DNA of 64,000 nt from the NCBI RefSeq assembly GCF_003201655.1, contig NZ_QJJU01000006.1, positions 1 through 64,000 of the forward strand. The letters run 5' to 3'. Positions 10,054 to 18,553 of the stretch are shown piece after piece (within the stretch, counting starts at the first letter, position 1; each line of letters opens with the position of its first letter). A program made the translations under genes and the position numbers. Source of the stretch: Mycolicibacterium moriokaense (GTDB lineage Bacteria > Actinomycetota > Actinomycetes > Mycobacteriales > Mycobacteriaceae). Below the pieces are notes generated by a model that was not told the origin of the DNA, searched no databases, and was given only the letters and a program-made list of their open reading frames with translations.

Positions 10054-11349
10054 ATGACGGCTCCGCGGGCCAGCTTCGCGGAGTCGCTGGCGGGAGCCGA
10101 CGGCGCCGCCGACGCTGAGCGCCTCCGTGGCCTTCGGCGGATGAAGGTCGTCGCGCTGAGCTTCCTGCTCGGTGCCACCGTGATCTTCCTGCTGTGCACA
10201 TGGGCGCAGTCCCACGGCGCAGCCGGGTGGGTGGGTTACGTCCGCGCCGCCGTCGAGGCGGGCATGGTCGGTGGGGTTGCCGACTGGTTTGCGGTCACTG
10301 CTCTGTTCAAACATCCGCTGGGTATCCCGATCCCCCACACCGCGATCATCAAGAAGAAGAAGGATCAGCTCGGCGAGGGCCTCGGCGCCTTCGTGCGGGA
10401 GAACTTCATGTCGGCCGAGGTCGTCGAGACCAAACTGCGCGACGCCGAGGTCGCTGGCCGACTCGGCAAGTGGCTCTCGGAGCCGTCGCACGCCGAGCGG
10501 GTGGCCGGCGAGGCGTCCACGGTGCTGCGAGTGTTGGTGGAAATGCTGCGTGACGAGGACGTTCAGCACGTTCTCGACAGGATGATCGTGAAACGCATCG
10601 CCGAACCGCAATGGGGACCACCGATCGGCAGGGTGCTGGCCACGCTGCTGGCTGAAGGTCGGCAGGAGGCGCTGCTGCAGCTGCTCGCTGACCGTGCGTT
10701 CCAGTGGGCGCTCAACGCAGGCGACATCATCGAGCGGGTCGTCGAGCGGGACTCGCCCACCTGGTCGCCGCGCTGGGTGGACCACCTCGTCGGCGACCGC
10801 ATCCACCGCGAGCTGATGGACTTCACCGACAAGGTGCGCCGCAATCCCGACCACGAATTGCGCCGTTCGGCGACCCGTTTCCTCTTCGAGTTCGCCGACG
10901 ACCTGCAGCACGACGAGACCACGATCGGCAAGGCCGAGAACGTCAAGGAACAGATCCTGGCCCGCGAAGAGGTGGCAAAGGCCGCAGAGACGGCATGGAA
11001 CGCCGCCAAGCGGATATTCCTGGAATCCGTCGACGATCCGTCATCGGCCCTGCGTACTCGTATTGCCGACTCCGCGGTGCACATCGGCGAGTCGCTGCGC
11101 GACGACGCCGATCTGCGCGACAAGGTGGACAACTGGATCATTCGCGCCGCACAGCATCTCGTCTCCCAATACGGGGCGGAGATCACGACAGTGATCACCG
11201 ACACAATCGAGCGGTGGGACGCCGACGAGGCCAGTAAGCGCATCGAATTGCACGTCGGCCGTGACCTGCAATTCATCAGGATCAACGGCACGGTGGTGGG
11301 TTCGCTTGCCGGCCTGATTATCTATTCGATAGCCCAGCTACTCTTCTGA
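10054..11349 (+). CDS. DUF445 membrane protein (Rv0473-like)
   Basis: A 431-residue protein with membrane helices at both ends (about residues 32-52, and the last 20 residues SLAGLIIYSIAQLLF). Between them is a long alpha-helical soluble region. The DUF445 hallmark AAVEAGMVGGVADWFAVTALF, with the following HPLGIPIPHTAII, comes after the first helix. I chose ATG 10054. In-frame GTG 10021 and TTG 9976 are alternatives, and the latter would give about the length annotated in M. tuberculosis. The function of the family is unknown. It is divergent from the TetR gene. Confidence 0.85.
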   Translation: MTAPRASFAESLAGADGAADAERLRGLRRMKVVALSFLLGATVIFLLCTWAQSHGAAGWVGYVRAAVEAGMVGGVADWFAVTALFKHPLGIPIPHTAIIKKKKDQLGEGLGAFVRENFMSAEVVETKLRDAEVAGRLGKWLSEPSHAERVAGEASTVLRVLVEMLRDEDVQHVLDRMIVKRIAEPQWGPPIGRVLATLLAEGRQEALLQLLADRAFQWALNAGDIIERVVERDSPTWSPRWVDHLVGDRIHRELMDFTDKVRRNPDHELRRSATRFLFEFADDLQHDETTIGKAENVKEQILAREEVAKAAETAWNAAKRIFLESVDDPSSALRTRIADSAVHIGESLRDDADLRDKVDNWIIRAAQHLVSQYGAEITTVITDTIERWDADEASKRIELHVGRDLQFIRINGTVVGSLAGLIIYSIAQLLF

Positions 11350-11354
11350 CCTGC

Positions 11355-11380
11355 GCTAACTAGCGCTTGCAAAAGTTAGC
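11355..11380. promoter_or_regulatory. inverted repeat before the XRE regulator
   Basis: GCTAACT and AGTTAGC form 7-base arms separated by 12 bases, about 60 bases before the XRE start at 11443. The spacing of roughly two helical turns between arm centres fits a dimeric helix-turn-helix protein, so autoregulation by the adjacent XRE protein is plausible. Confidence 0.45.
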
Positions 11381-11442
11381 ACCCCGTCGTACGGTTGTTG
11401 TCGTCGCTAATCGGATACCCAACGCAACGAGGGGGCTACACC

Positions 11443-11889
11443 ATGCCGCAGGATGAAAATCTTGCCGCTGTCGTATCCAGCGCTGCGCAGGACATCGGGT
11501 CGTTCATTCGCACGCAACGCGAAGCAGCTCAGGTATCCGTGCGGCAGTTGGCCGAGAAGGCCGGCGTCAGTAATCCCTATCTCAGCCAGATCGAGCGGGG
11601 ATTGCGGAAACCCTCAGCCGACGTGCTTCAACAGATCGCCAAGGCGCTGCGGGTGTCCGCGGAAGTGCTCTATGTCCGTGCCGGAATCCTGGAACCCAGC
11701 GATCCGAGCGAGGTGCGCGACGCCATCGTCACCGACACGGCGATCACCGAGCGGCAGAAGCAAGTGCTGCTCGACATCTACACGTCATTTTGCCAACAGA
11801 ACGAAGCCGTCAGTGAGGAGCCGACGACTGAACCGACTGCAGACCAAATACCCACTCTAGAAATCCAGCAATACAACGAAACTCAGTGA
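11443..11889 (+). CDS. XRE-family transcriptional regulator (Rv0474-like)
   Basis: A 148-residue protein with one XRE helix-turn-helix at about residues 20-75 ([20 protein letters not shown], then [17 protein letters not shown]). An acidic tail with [11 protein letters not shown] follows. ATG 11443 is preceded by a strong GAGGGGG; an in-frame start at 11395 lies in the promoter. It precedes hbhA by 14 bases, so the two are probably cotranscribed and the regulator may control the adhesin gene. The M. tuberculosis protein has been described as copper responsive; the sequence does not show this. Confidence 0.9.
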   Translation: MPQDENLAAVVSSAAQDIGSFIRTQREAAQVSVRQLAEKAGVSNPYLSQIERGLRKPSADVLQQIAKALRVSAEVLYVRAGILEPSDPSEVRDAIVTDTAITERQKQVLLDIYTSFCQQNEAVSEEPTTEPTADQIPTLEIQQYNETQ

Positions 11890-11903
11890 GAGGAACTACG
11901 AAC

Positions 11904-12509
11904 ATGGCGAAGAAGACTGCTGCCAAGAACCAGCCCACCGTTGACGACCTCAAGGCCCCGCTGCTTGCCGCGGTCGGTGCCGCCGACCTCGCCCTCGAGC
12001 GGGTCAACGAGATCGTGGCCACCCTGCGCGATCGCGCCGGTGAAGCCCGCACCGACGCCGAGGCGCGCGTCGAGGAGAGCCGTGCCCGCCTGACCAAGCT
12101 GCAGGAAGACCTGCCGACCCAGTTCGGTGAGCTTCGGGAGCGGCTGACCAGCGACGAGCTGCGCAAGGTCGCCGAGAGCTACGCGGAGGCCGCTCAGACC
12201 CGTTACAACAATCTCGTCGAGCGTGGCGAGGCTGCTCTGGAGCGTCTGCGCAACACCAACGCGCTCGAAGAGGGTCGCGAGCGGGTCGCCGGTCTGTCGG
12301 ATCAGGCCGTCGAGCTGACTCAGGAGGCCCTGGGCAACGTCGCGTCGCAGACCCGCGCGGTTGGCGAGCGTGCCGCCAAGCTGGTCGGCGTCGAGCTGCC
12401 GAAGAAGGCTGCGAAGGCTGCTCCGGCCAAGAAGGCGCCCGCCAAGAAGGCCCCGGCCAAGAAGGCTCCTGCCAAGAAGGCTGCGGCCAAGAAGGTCACC
12501 CAGAAGTAA
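11904..12509 (+). CDS. hbhA: heparin-binding hemagglutinin
   Basis: A 201-residue adhesin. After [10 protein letters not shown] the protein is a long coiled coil (about residues 20-155) rich in Glu, Arg and Ala. It ends in a Lys/Ala/Pro tail of five PAKKA-type repeats (about residues 160-200), which in M. tuberculosis is methylated and binds heparan sulfate on epithelial cells. AGAGGA precedes the ATG. Length and architecture match the 199-residue homologue. No signal peptide is visible; surface export is by an unresolved route. A strong terminator follows. Confidence 0.95.
   Translation: MAKKTAAKNQPTVDDLKAPLLAAVGAADLALERVNEIVATLRDRAGEARTDAEARVEESRARLTKLQEDLPTQFGELRERLTSDELRKVAESYAEAAQTRYNNLVERGEAALERLRNTNALEEGRERVAGLSDQAVELTQEALGNVASQTRAVGERAAKLVGVELPKKAAKAAPAKKAPAKKAPAKKAPAKKAAAKKVTQK
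12420..12494 (+). repeat. five 15-base repeats coding the HbhA lysine tail
   Basis: Five consecutive 15-base units of the form GCx-CCx-GCC-AAG-AAG, the fifth with GCG in place of CCx, encode APAKK four times and then AAAKK. Third positions vary, so selection appears to act on the protein. Unit number sets the heparin-binding charge and can differ between strains. Confidence 0.9.
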
Positions 12510-12516
12510 ATCCGGT

Positions 12517-12544
12517 TCTGAGTCGCCCCTAGGGGCGACTCAGA
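12517..12544 (+). terminator. strong terminator hairpin after hbhA
   Basis: TCTGAGTCGCCCCT is followed directly by its exact complement AGGGGCGACTCAGA, a perfect 14-base inverted repeat starting seven bases after the hbhA stop. With a four-base loop the RNA would form a 12-pair stem. There is no T tract, as is usual in mycobacteria. It separates hbhA from the DUF2516 gene. Confidence 0.8.
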
Positions 12545-12580
12545 GTCGACCCGGGGACGTAACCCGCTTAGGCTAGCTAT

Positions 12581-12862
12581 GTGGAGCTTCAAGGCCTAGT
12601 GGGTTACGTCCTCTTTGCGTTGACGATCGCGGTACTGCTGACGACCGTCTATGCGTTCGTTCACGCCGCGCTGCAGCGGCCGGACGCCTACACCGCCGCT
12701 GAAAAGCTGACCAAGCCGGTCTGGCTGGTGATCCTTGGCGTAGGTGCGCTGCTGGCCTGGGTGCTCGGAATCACCGGCGTGGCTATTGCGGCAGTCGCCA
12801 CCGGTGTCTATCTCGTCGACGTCAGGCCCAAGATCCTGGAAATCCAGGGCAAGTCCCGATAG
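12581..12862 (+). CDS. DUF2516 membrane protein (Rv0476-like)
   Basis: A 93-residue protein with two or three membrane helices (about residues 5-28, 47-62 and 64-80) and a basic C-terminus ([14 protein letters not shown]). The GTG start at 12581 is the first available after the hbhA terminator. Function is unknown. The next gene starts four bases after its stop, so the two are cotranscribed. Confidence 0.83.
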   Translation: MELQGLVGYVLFALTIAVLLTTVYAFVHAALQRPDAYTAAEKLTKPVWLVILGVGALLAWVLGITGVAIAAVATGVYLVDVRPKILEIQGKSR

Positions 12863-12866
12863 TTTC

Positions 12867-13271
12867 GTGCGCCTCCTCGTCGCCGCAATCGCGTTAATTG
12901 CCGTGACCCTCGCCCTTGCGCCGGTCGCATCGGCCGACCCTGTGCCCGGGCCGCCGTACATCGACCACGTCCAGTGGGCGAAGTGGGGCGACATGTCCAG
13001 TCTGCGGGTCTACCCGACTCAGTCGGGACGGCGGGCGTCGCTGGTGGCCACGACCTCGGCCGCCGACGAGGCGTGGGCCGAGGTGCTGACGCTCTCGCCC
13101 GACGCCGACATGCCCGGCATGCGGGACCAGTTCATGTGTCACTGGGAGCTGGCCGAGCTGGCCGAGCCAGGCAAGGTCAGCTGGAACCTTGAACCGTGGC
13201 GAAACAAGGTCTCCGACGAGGAGATGGTCGAGTCGCACTGCAACCCCGGCGGCACCGAAGAACCGTTCTAG
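12867..13271 (+). CDS. secreted DUF2599 protein (Rv0477-like)
   Basis: A 134-residue exported protein. The GTG start at 12867 gives a signal peptide ([20 protein letters not shown], cleavage after ASA before DPVPG). The mature domain has the DUF2599 pattern of Trp and Cys residues: [25 protein letters not shown] and ESHCNPGG. The two cysteines probably form a disulfide. Its stop TAG overlaps the deoC GTG start by one base (TAGTG), indicating coupled translation. Function is unknown. Confidence 0.85.
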   Translation: MRLLVAAIALIAVTLALAPVASADPVPGPPYIDHVQWAKWGDMSSLRVYPTQSGRRASLVATTSAADEAWAEVLTLSPDADMPGMRDQFMCHWELAELAEPGKVSWNLEPWRNKVSDEEMVESHCNPGGTEEPF

Positions 13272-13948
13272 TGCGCCACAGCCGTGAAGGTGTCGCCGGT
13301 CTCGTCGACCACACGCTGCTCAAACCGGAGGCGACCGAGGCCGACGTCGTCGCGCTGCTGGCCGAAGCGGAAGAACTCGGGGTGTTCGCGGTGTGTGTTT
13401 CGCCGACGATGGTCGCGACGGCCAAGTCATTCCGGACGGGCGAGTACGACATCGCGTCGGTCGTGGGATTCCCTTCAGGTAAACACCTTTCGTCGATCAA
13501 GGCCGAGGAGGCTCGGCTGGCGGTAGCGGCGGGCGCTGACGAGATCGACATGGTGATCGACGTCGGATCGGCCCTCGAAGGCGACTTCGACGCGGTGCGG
13601 GCCGACGTCGCGGCGGTCTTCGACGCGATAGGAGACCACGTCGTCTTGAAGGTGATCGTCGAATCTGCCGCGCTGCTTGCGTTGGGCGGCGAACAGCGAC
13701 TGGTCGACGTGTGCCGGATCGCCGAGGACGCCGGTGCCGATTTTGTGAAGACCTCCACCGGATTTCACCCAAGCGGGGGTGCGTCGGTGCGCGCCGTCGA
13801 GCTGATGGCATGCACTGTCGGAGACCGGTTGGGTGTCAAGGCCAGCGGCGGCATCCGCACCGCGGCCGACGCGGTAGCGATGCTGGACGCGGGCGCCACC
13901 CGTCTCGGGCTGTCGGGTACCCGCGCCGTCCTCGACGGGCTGGACTAG
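13271..13948 (+). CDS. deoC: deoxyribose-phosphate aldolase
   Basis: A 225-residue class I aldolase that splits 2-deoxyribose-5-phosphate into acetaldehyde and glyceraldehyde-3-phosphate in deoxynucleoside catabolism. The TIM barrel begins [13 protein letters not shown]. The Schiff-base lysine is K160 in DFVKTSTGF, and the assisting lysine is K190 in [10 protein letters not shown]. The GTG at 13271 overlaps the previous stop and gives almost exactly the length of the M. tuberculosis enzyme. An upstream in-frame start at 13196 would overlap the DUF2599 gene and is not supported. Confidence 0.95.
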   Translation: MRHSREGVAGLVDHTLLKPEATEADVVALLAEAEELGVFAVCVSPTMVATAKSFRTGEYDIASVVGFPSGKHLSSIKAEEARLAVAAGADEIDMVIDVGSALEGDFDAVRADVAAVFDAIGDHVVLKVIVESAALLALGGEQRLVDVCRIAEDAGADFVKTSTGFHPSGGASVRAVELMACTVGDRLGVKASGGIRTAADAVAMLDAGATRLGLSGTRAVLDGLD

Positions 13949-14826
13949 AGACCCGCGAAGCAGGGGTCTTCGTTGCCCTTCGGGATCGACGCGTTCTGGG
14001 TCGAAAACTGGCTCACCACACCGGTATCCGTGACCTGAACACTGTCGGCATGGATGCCAAGAGGGTAGTTCTTGGTCAACGTCGATGTGAACGCGTCGAG
14101 CGCCGGTTGCACGGTCTCGCGCGGCAGCGTGAAACCAAGGCCGCTCAATTCCGTCACCTCGAGCGCGATCCCGTTGTCGACCACCTGCGGCTTCGCCGTG
14201 ATCTTGCCAAGCATTCCCTGCAACTCGATGGTGCCCGCGGACGGGTTGGTCGTCACGCCGGTGACGAACGAGCCGACGATGGGGATGGCGTCCTGGATGG
14301 TCTGTTTGATTCCGTCGGCCGTCCAGTTGATGTTCGCGACCAAGGAGCCGATCGAGCCGCTGGCGTTGGCGGTGTCCCCAAGCCGGACGTCTTTGATGTT
14401 GATGATGACCTTCATGCCCTTGGCCTCACGGACCTGGTTGCCCGCGGTCTCGATGTTGATGTTCGTGTAGTGGCCGGACATGTGCTGCCAGAGGAACGGG
14501 GGAACGACGCCGAACGACGCCTTGGCGCTGTCCTGGACGACGCACTCGGTGGCCTTGGTGACTATCGAGTCGGCACGGCTGCGCGCATACAGCTCGCCCC
14601 CGATCACACCGGCGAGCACCAGTGCGACGACGATGACGAGGACGAGGACGATGGACAGCGGGTCGCGGAACAGGTTCTTGACCTTGTCCAGCAGCGACGA
14701 GTCCGTCTTCTGCGGTTCAGCCGGCCCAGTCGGTGGCGGCTGGCCCCCAGGCGGGCCTTGCGGGAACTGCGGCGGCGGTGGGACGGGCGGGCCCTGGTTG
14801 ATCGGGTTAGCCCAGGGATCGGTCAC
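13945..14826 (-). CDS. DUF2993 membrane-anchored protein (Rv0479c-like)
   Basis: A 293-residue protein with a Pro/Gly-rich cytoplasmic N-terminus (residues 1-40), one membrane helix (about 57-78, [20 protein letters not shown]) and a periplasmic DUF2993 domain. DUF2993 includes the mycobacterial lipomannan-elongation factor LmeA, a phospholipid-binding protein, so a lipid-related envelope role is possible. Its ATG overlaps the nitrilase stop (ATGA). It converges on deoC with a four-base overlap. Confidence 0.82.
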   Translation of the reverse strand: MTDPWANPINQGPPVPPPPQFPQGPPGGQPPPTGPAEPQKTDSSLLDKVKNLFRDPLSIVLVLVIVVALVLAGVIGGELYARSRADSIVTKATECVVQDSAKASFGVVPPFLWQHMSGHYTNINIETAGNQVREAKGMKVIINIKDVRLGDTANASGSIGSLVANINWTADGIKQTIQDAIPIVGSFVTGVTTNPSAGTIELQGMLGKITAKPQVVDNGIALEVTELSGLGFTLPRETVQPALDAFTSTLTKNYPLGIHADSVQVTDTGVVSQFSTQNASIPKGNEDPCFAGL

Positions 14827-15638
14827 CTGAGCGATTCTGCCTTACCGACGCGCGTGAACTCTGTGCGGTTGCGCAATACCGCGATCGTCTCGCGGGCCTT
14901 CTGCGCCGCGTCGAAGTCGAGATCGGCCACGAGGAGCTGCGGGTCCGCCCCGGCGGATGCCACCACTTCACCGACCGCCGACGCCACCACACTGCCGCCG
15001 ACACCGACGGGTCCGACGGCTGCGAGTTCGTCACCGGGGTAGGGCTGATCCACCGCTGCGATGAAGCCCGTCGTGTCGATCGCGCGCGCTCGGGCCAGCA
15101 GCGTCCACTGTTCGAGCTTGCCGGGGCCGGTGGCCCACGAGGCGTGCACCGTGATGAGTTGTGCTCCGCGCTCGGCCAATTCGACGTAGAGCTCCGGGAA
15201 GCGAACGTCGTAGCACAGGGTCAAACCGACATTCACGCCGTCGACCGTGATCATCACAGGCTCGTGCCCCGGCGCGACGGCGTCGGACTCTGTGAAGCCG
15301 AACGCGTCGTACAAATGGATCTTGTCGTAGTGCGCCTCGACACCCGGGCCCGTCGCGATCAGCGTGTTGGTCACCCTGCCGTCGTCGGCCGGGACGAACA
15401 TGCCTGCAACGACGACGATGCCAGCACGCTCGGCGATCGCGCGGACTTCCGACGCCCACGGCCCGTCAAGTGGCTCGGCGATCGGTGCGAGTGGCACCCC
15501 GAACCGGCACATGGTCGCCTCGGGGAACAGCACCAGGCTGGCGCCTGCGTCGGCAGCGCGCCGCGTGTACTCCTCGATAATGGCGAGGTTGGCCTGGGGT
15601 TCTGCGCCGCTCTGGATCTGGGCGAGGGCAATCCGCAT
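14823..15638 (-). CDS. nitrilase-superfamily carbon-nitrogen hydrolase (Rv0480c-like)
   Basis: A 271-residue amidohydrolase of the nitrilase fold with the full catalytic triad: Glu40 in LFPEAT, Lys106 in YDKIHLYDAFG and Cys142 in TLCYDVRFPELY. The sequence is closest to Nit1/Nit2-type omega-amidases and deaminated-glutathione amidases by its YDKIHLYD and CYDVRFPEL blocks, but the substrate is not certain. The ATG start at 15638 follows the methyltransferase stop by four bases, so it is part of the minus-strand operon 17465-13945. Confidence 0.9.
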   Translation of the reverse strand: MRIALAQIQSGAEPQANLAIIEEYTRRAADAGASLVLFPEATMCRFGVPLAPIAEPLDGPWASEVRAIAERAGIVVVAGMFVPADDGRVTNTLIATGPGVEAHYDKIHLYDAFGFTESDAVAPGHEPVMITVDGVNVGLTLCYDVRFPELYVELAERGAQLITVHASWATGPGKLEQWTLLARARAIDTTGFIAAVDQPYPGDELAAVGPVGVGGSVVASAVGEVVASAGADPQLLVADLDFDAAQKARETIAVLRNRTEFTRVGKAESLR

Positions 15639-15642
15639 GCGG

Positions 15643-16326
15643 TCAGCCTAGTGGCGCTACGGTGCTCCACGGCACCGAGAGAACACCGTCGCGCATGCGA
15701 CGACGCGCCGGCTCGACGGGCGTGCCCTCGTCGCCCAGCAGGTCCAGCATGGCCCGCCAGCGCACCCGCGGGCCGAACACGCCGTGGCCCGCGACGCTGG
15801 CCCATGCGCGGTCCGCTGCCGTCAGCAGCGCGTGGATGGGCTGGCCTGCGACGTTGTGGTGGATCAGCACCTTGGGCAGCCGCTCGGCGAGATCGGATGG
15901 GCGTTCGATCGCGAACGGATCGCACGCCAGTGTCAGGCTGATCGGCCCGTCGGCGTCAAGCAGCACCCAGCAGCAGCGGCGGCCCAACTCGTCGCAGGTG
16001 CCGTCGACGATCAGCCCGCCCGGCGCCAGCGCAGCCCCCATCACCGACCACGCGTCGTGCACCGCGTCAGCCGGGTACTGGCGCAGCACGTTGAACGCGC
16101 GCACCAAAACCGGTCTGCGCCCGGCTAATTCGAAGCCGCCGAGCGCGAACTCCACGCCGTCGCGCGCAGGAACGATCCTTTCCGGATGGATCTCAAGGCC
16201 GACGACGCGGACATCTGCGCGCACCGCGCGAAGCCGCGCCGCGAGTTCCAGCGTGGTCACCGGAAGCGCGCCGTAGCCGAGGTCGACGACAAGCGGCTCG
16301 GCGACGGCCTGCAGCGCAGCGCGCAC
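15643..16326 (-). CDS. class I SAM-dependent methyltransferase
   Basis: At least 227 residues from the first canonical start, GTG 16326. The motif VVDLGYGALPVTTLELAARL is a class I methyltransferase SAM-binding loop, followed by acidic VVGLEIHPERI and a later DAWSVMGAALAPGGLIVDGT. The open frame continues upstream without a stop. It encodes a plausible N-terminus (ITRGTTGYNRLRRSDRWLVH, from about 16395), but no ATG, GTG or TTG is available in frame, so the true start may be CTG 16434 or another rare codon. Substrate unknown. It sits between a nitrilase and DUF2505 genes. Confidence 0.75.
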   Translation of the reverse strand: MRAALQAVAEPLVVDLGYGALPVTTLELAARLRAVRADVRVVGLEIHPERIVPARDGVEFALGGFELAGRRPVLVRAFNVLRQYPADAVHDAWSVMGAALAPGGLIVDGTCDELGRRCCWVLLDADGPISLTLACDPFAIERPSDLAERLPKVLIHHNVAGQPIHALLTAADRAWASVAGHGVFGPRVRWRAMLDLLGDEGTPVEPARRRMRDGVLSVPWSTVAPLG

Positions 16327-16408
16327 CCGTCGCGAATGAACCAGCCAGCGGTCGCTGCGGCGCAGCCGGTTGTAGCCCGTCGTGCCTCGGGTGATGGCGC
16401 CGACGGGC

Positions 16409-16930
16409 TTAGTGATGCTTGGCGATCCAGTCAGCTGTGAACGCCTCCTCGCCGTCGAAGAGCTGTTTGACGTGGTGCAGGATCAGGTCCTCAAGCGCGC
16501 CGCCGACGAACGGGATGTTCACTTTGCAGACGCTGGCCAGCCGCAACCGGCTGCCGGCATCGGTTTCGGTTTCGGTGAGGAAATACTGGCCGCCGAAACT
16601 GCCAGGGCCGTGGGGGATTGAGGCGGCGTAGGTGCCCTTGGCGCTGTTCTTCTCGTGGTCGTAGCGATCGAAATGCTGCGTGCGGGTGATGACCATGTCG
16701 ACCGGCATCACGGTCCTCGCGATCGGCGGCAGGTGCATCCGTGGCAGGGTCTGCACGAACATGATGTCGGTGCCGCGTTCGCCTGACGAGAATGACGTGA
16801 TTTCCGACTGCGGCGTCAGGAAGCGGTAGGAGTCCATCAGGGTTTGCCAGTATTCCCGGCTGGCGAAGTCTTGGTAGATCTTCTCGGCCGGTGCGTCGAA
16901 CTCGATGGTGTAATCCATGCGACGCGACAT
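16409..16930 (-). CDS. DUF2505 / SRPBCC-type protein, copy 2
   Basis: A 173-residue protein with a START/SRPBCC-like helix-grip pattern and an internal hydrophobic cavity typical of lipid or polyketide binders. It resembles the neighbouring gene at 16953 (MDYTIEFDAPAEKIYQDFAS here against FDMAAEYDGSVEQVRKAFGD there, and both end in a PFVGG or PLVGG loop followed by an amphipathic helix). The two probably arose by tandem duplication. It begins 22 bases after its paralogue. Ligand unknown. Confidence 0.82.
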   Translation of the reverse strand: MSRRMDYTIEFDAPAEKIYQDFASREYWQTLMDSYRFLTPQSEITSFSSGERGTDIMFVQTLPRMHLPPIARTVMPVDMVITRTQHFDRYDHEKNSAKGTYAASIPHGPGSFGGQYFLTETETDAGSRLRLASVCKVNIPFVGGALEDLILHHVKQLFDGEEAFTADWIAKHH

Positions 16931-16952
16931 GAAACATAATTCTACTTACGAA

Positions 16953-17465
16953 TTACGTGTTTTCCGTGATCCACACCGTGGTGAAGCGTTGTTCTGCGAT
17001 CAACAGGTCGACGAGTGCGCTGCCGATGAAGTTCTCGATCTTGCCGCCGACGAGCGGAACACGGACCTCGACGGCGGTGTTGAACTCCAGCCGCGAGCCG
17101 CCCCCGGATTTTGCCGGCGCGAGCACGGCGGTACCGCTCAGCGTCGCAGGCGCCCCGGTGATCGAGCCCTTGACGGTCGCGGTGGCCTGCCCGTCGCGGA
17201 CCGGCGTCCACGTCTCCTCGCGGACGAAACTCAGGTCGCCGCGGTGGAACTGAGTCACCACACCGGGCAGCCTGTCGGCGCGCAACGTCTGAGTGGTGAC
17301 GATGTCGAGGTCCCCTGAAAGGTCGACGGTCATCGAGTCCAGCGAGTAGTCGTCGGCGCCGGAATCGGCAAGCCGCGCCAGCCAATACTGTTCGTCGCCG
17401 AACGCTTTGCGGACCTGTTCGACGCTGCCGTCGTATTCGGCGGCCATGTCGAATGAACGCGGCAT
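16953..17465 (-). CDS. DUF2505 / SRPBCC-type protein, copy 1 (Rv0481c-like)
   Basis: A 170-residue DUF2505 protein that heads the minus-strand operon. Motifs are FGDEQYWLARLADSG, an internal beta-rich section, and VRVPLVGGKIENFIGSALVD near the C-terminus. It is divergent from murB with only 26 bases between start codons, so promoter elements must overlap coding sequence. Position corresponds to Rv0481c. Function is unknown; the fold suggests binding of a hydrophobic ligand. Confidence 0.83.
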   Translation of the reverse strand: MPRSFDMAAEYDGSVEQVRKAFGDEQYWLARLADSGADDYSLDSMTVDLSGDLDIVTTQTLRADRLPGVVTQFHRGDLSFVREETWTPVRDGQATATVKGSITGAPATLSGTAVLAPAKSGGGSRLEFNTAVEVRVPLVGGKIENFIGSALVDLLIAEQRFTTVWITENT

Positions 17466-17491
17466 AGCTGGCCAGGCTACCGTTACCGCCC

Positions 17492-18538
17492 GTGACCGGT
17501 CTGGAACTGGGGGGTGCGGCCGTCGCGGACGACGTGCCGCTGGCGCCGTTGACCACGCTGCGGATCGGACCCGTTGCGCGCCGGTTGATCACATGCTCGA
17601 GCACCGAGCAGATCGTCGAGGTGCTGCGCACTTCAGATGACGTGCTGGTGCTCGCCGGTGGGTCGAATGTGGTGCTTGCCGACGACCTCACGGACCTGAC
17701 CGTCGTGCTGTTCGCCAACACCGAGATCACCGTCGCGGACAACATCGTGCGCGCCGAGGCCGGCGCCGCATGGGACGACGTCGTCGTCACCTCGCTGGCG
17801 CACGGGCTCGGCGGGCTCGAGTGCCTCTCGGGCATCCCAGGATCCGCAGGCGCGACGCCGGTGCAGAACGTCGGCGCGTACGGCGCCGAGGTGGCCGACA
17901 CCATCCGTCGCGTCCGGCTGCTCGACCGCCGCAGCGGCGAAGACCGCTGGGTGACGCCGGATTCCCTCCAATTCGGTTACCGCACAAGCATTCTCAAGCA
18001 TTCGCAGGCCGCGGTCGTGCTCGAGGTGGAGTTCGCGCTTGATGTCGACGGGCGCAGCGCCCCGATGCGATACGGCGAGCTGGCCGCCGCGCTGGATGCG
18101 GAGCCAGGTTCGCGAACCGACCCCATCGTGGTGCGGGAGGCGGTGCTCTCGCTGCGGAGAAGTAAAGGCATGGTGCTCGACGAGGAAGACCACGACACCT
18201 GGAGCGTCGGCTCGTTCTTCACCAACCCCGTCGTCAGCCCGGGTGAATTCGACCGGCTGAGACGCCAGATCGACGGGCCAGTGCCCAACTACCCCGCTCC
18301 GGACGGGGTGAAGCTGGCCGCGGGATGGCTGGTGGAGCGGGCCGGTTTCAGCAAGGGATATCCCGGCGACGGCGCTCGCGCACGGTTGTCGACCAAGCAT
18401 GCGCTGGCTGTGACCAATCGGGGCGGCGCCACCACCGCGGACGTAATCTCGCTGGCCAGGGCGGTGCGCGACGGTGTGAGAACCGCATTCGGGATAGAGC
18501 TCGCACCCGAACCGATTCTGATTGGGGCCGCTCTCTAG
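17492..18538 (+). CDS. murB: UDP-N-acetylenolpyruvoylglucosamine reductase
   Basis: A 348-residue FAD enzyme that reduces UDP-GlcNAc-enolpyruvate to UDP-MurNAc in peptidoglycan synthesis. FAD-binding motifs are [12 protein letters not shown] and [20 protein letters not shown]. The catalytic serine lies in [11 protein letters not shown], and the substrate-binding C-terminal domain ends in [10 protein letters not shown]. It is a type I MurB with the extra loop around the YRTS tyrosine. The GTG 17492 start is 26 bases from the divergent DUF2505 start. The transpeptidase gene follows 15 bases later. Confidence 0.95.
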   Translation: MTGLELGGAAVADDVPLAPLTTLRIGPVARRLITCSSTEQIVEVLRTSDDVLVLAGGSNVVLADDLTDLTVVLFANTEITVADNIVRAEAGAAWDDVVVTSLAHGLGGLECLSGIPGSAGATPVQNVGAYGAEVADTIRRVRLLDRRSGEDRWVTPDSLQFGYRTSILKHSQAAVVLEVEFALDVDGRSAPMRYGELAAALDAEPGSRTDPIVVREAVLSLRRSKGMVLDEEDHDTWSVGSFFTNPVVSPGEFDRLRRQIDGPVPNYPAPDGVKLAAGWLVERAGFSKGYPGDGARARLSTKHALAVTNRGGATTADVISLARAVRDGVRTAFGIELAPEPILIGAAL

Positions 18539-18553
18539 GTACCCTGGGTCCAC

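Noticed and set aside
9916..10911. N-terminal extension of the TetR protein on the minus strand
   Set aside because: The frame is open, but it is antisense to the DUF445 gene and precedes a normal TetR start at 9915.
12420..12494. Repeated 15-base units as a CRISPR-like array
   Set aside because: The units are contiguous, in frame and encode the known HbhA lysine tail; there are no spacers.
13711..15042. 443-codon plus-strand frame across deoC and the minus-strand operon
   Set aside because: It overlaps three well-supported genes and is rich in Arg, Asp and Gly without motifs.
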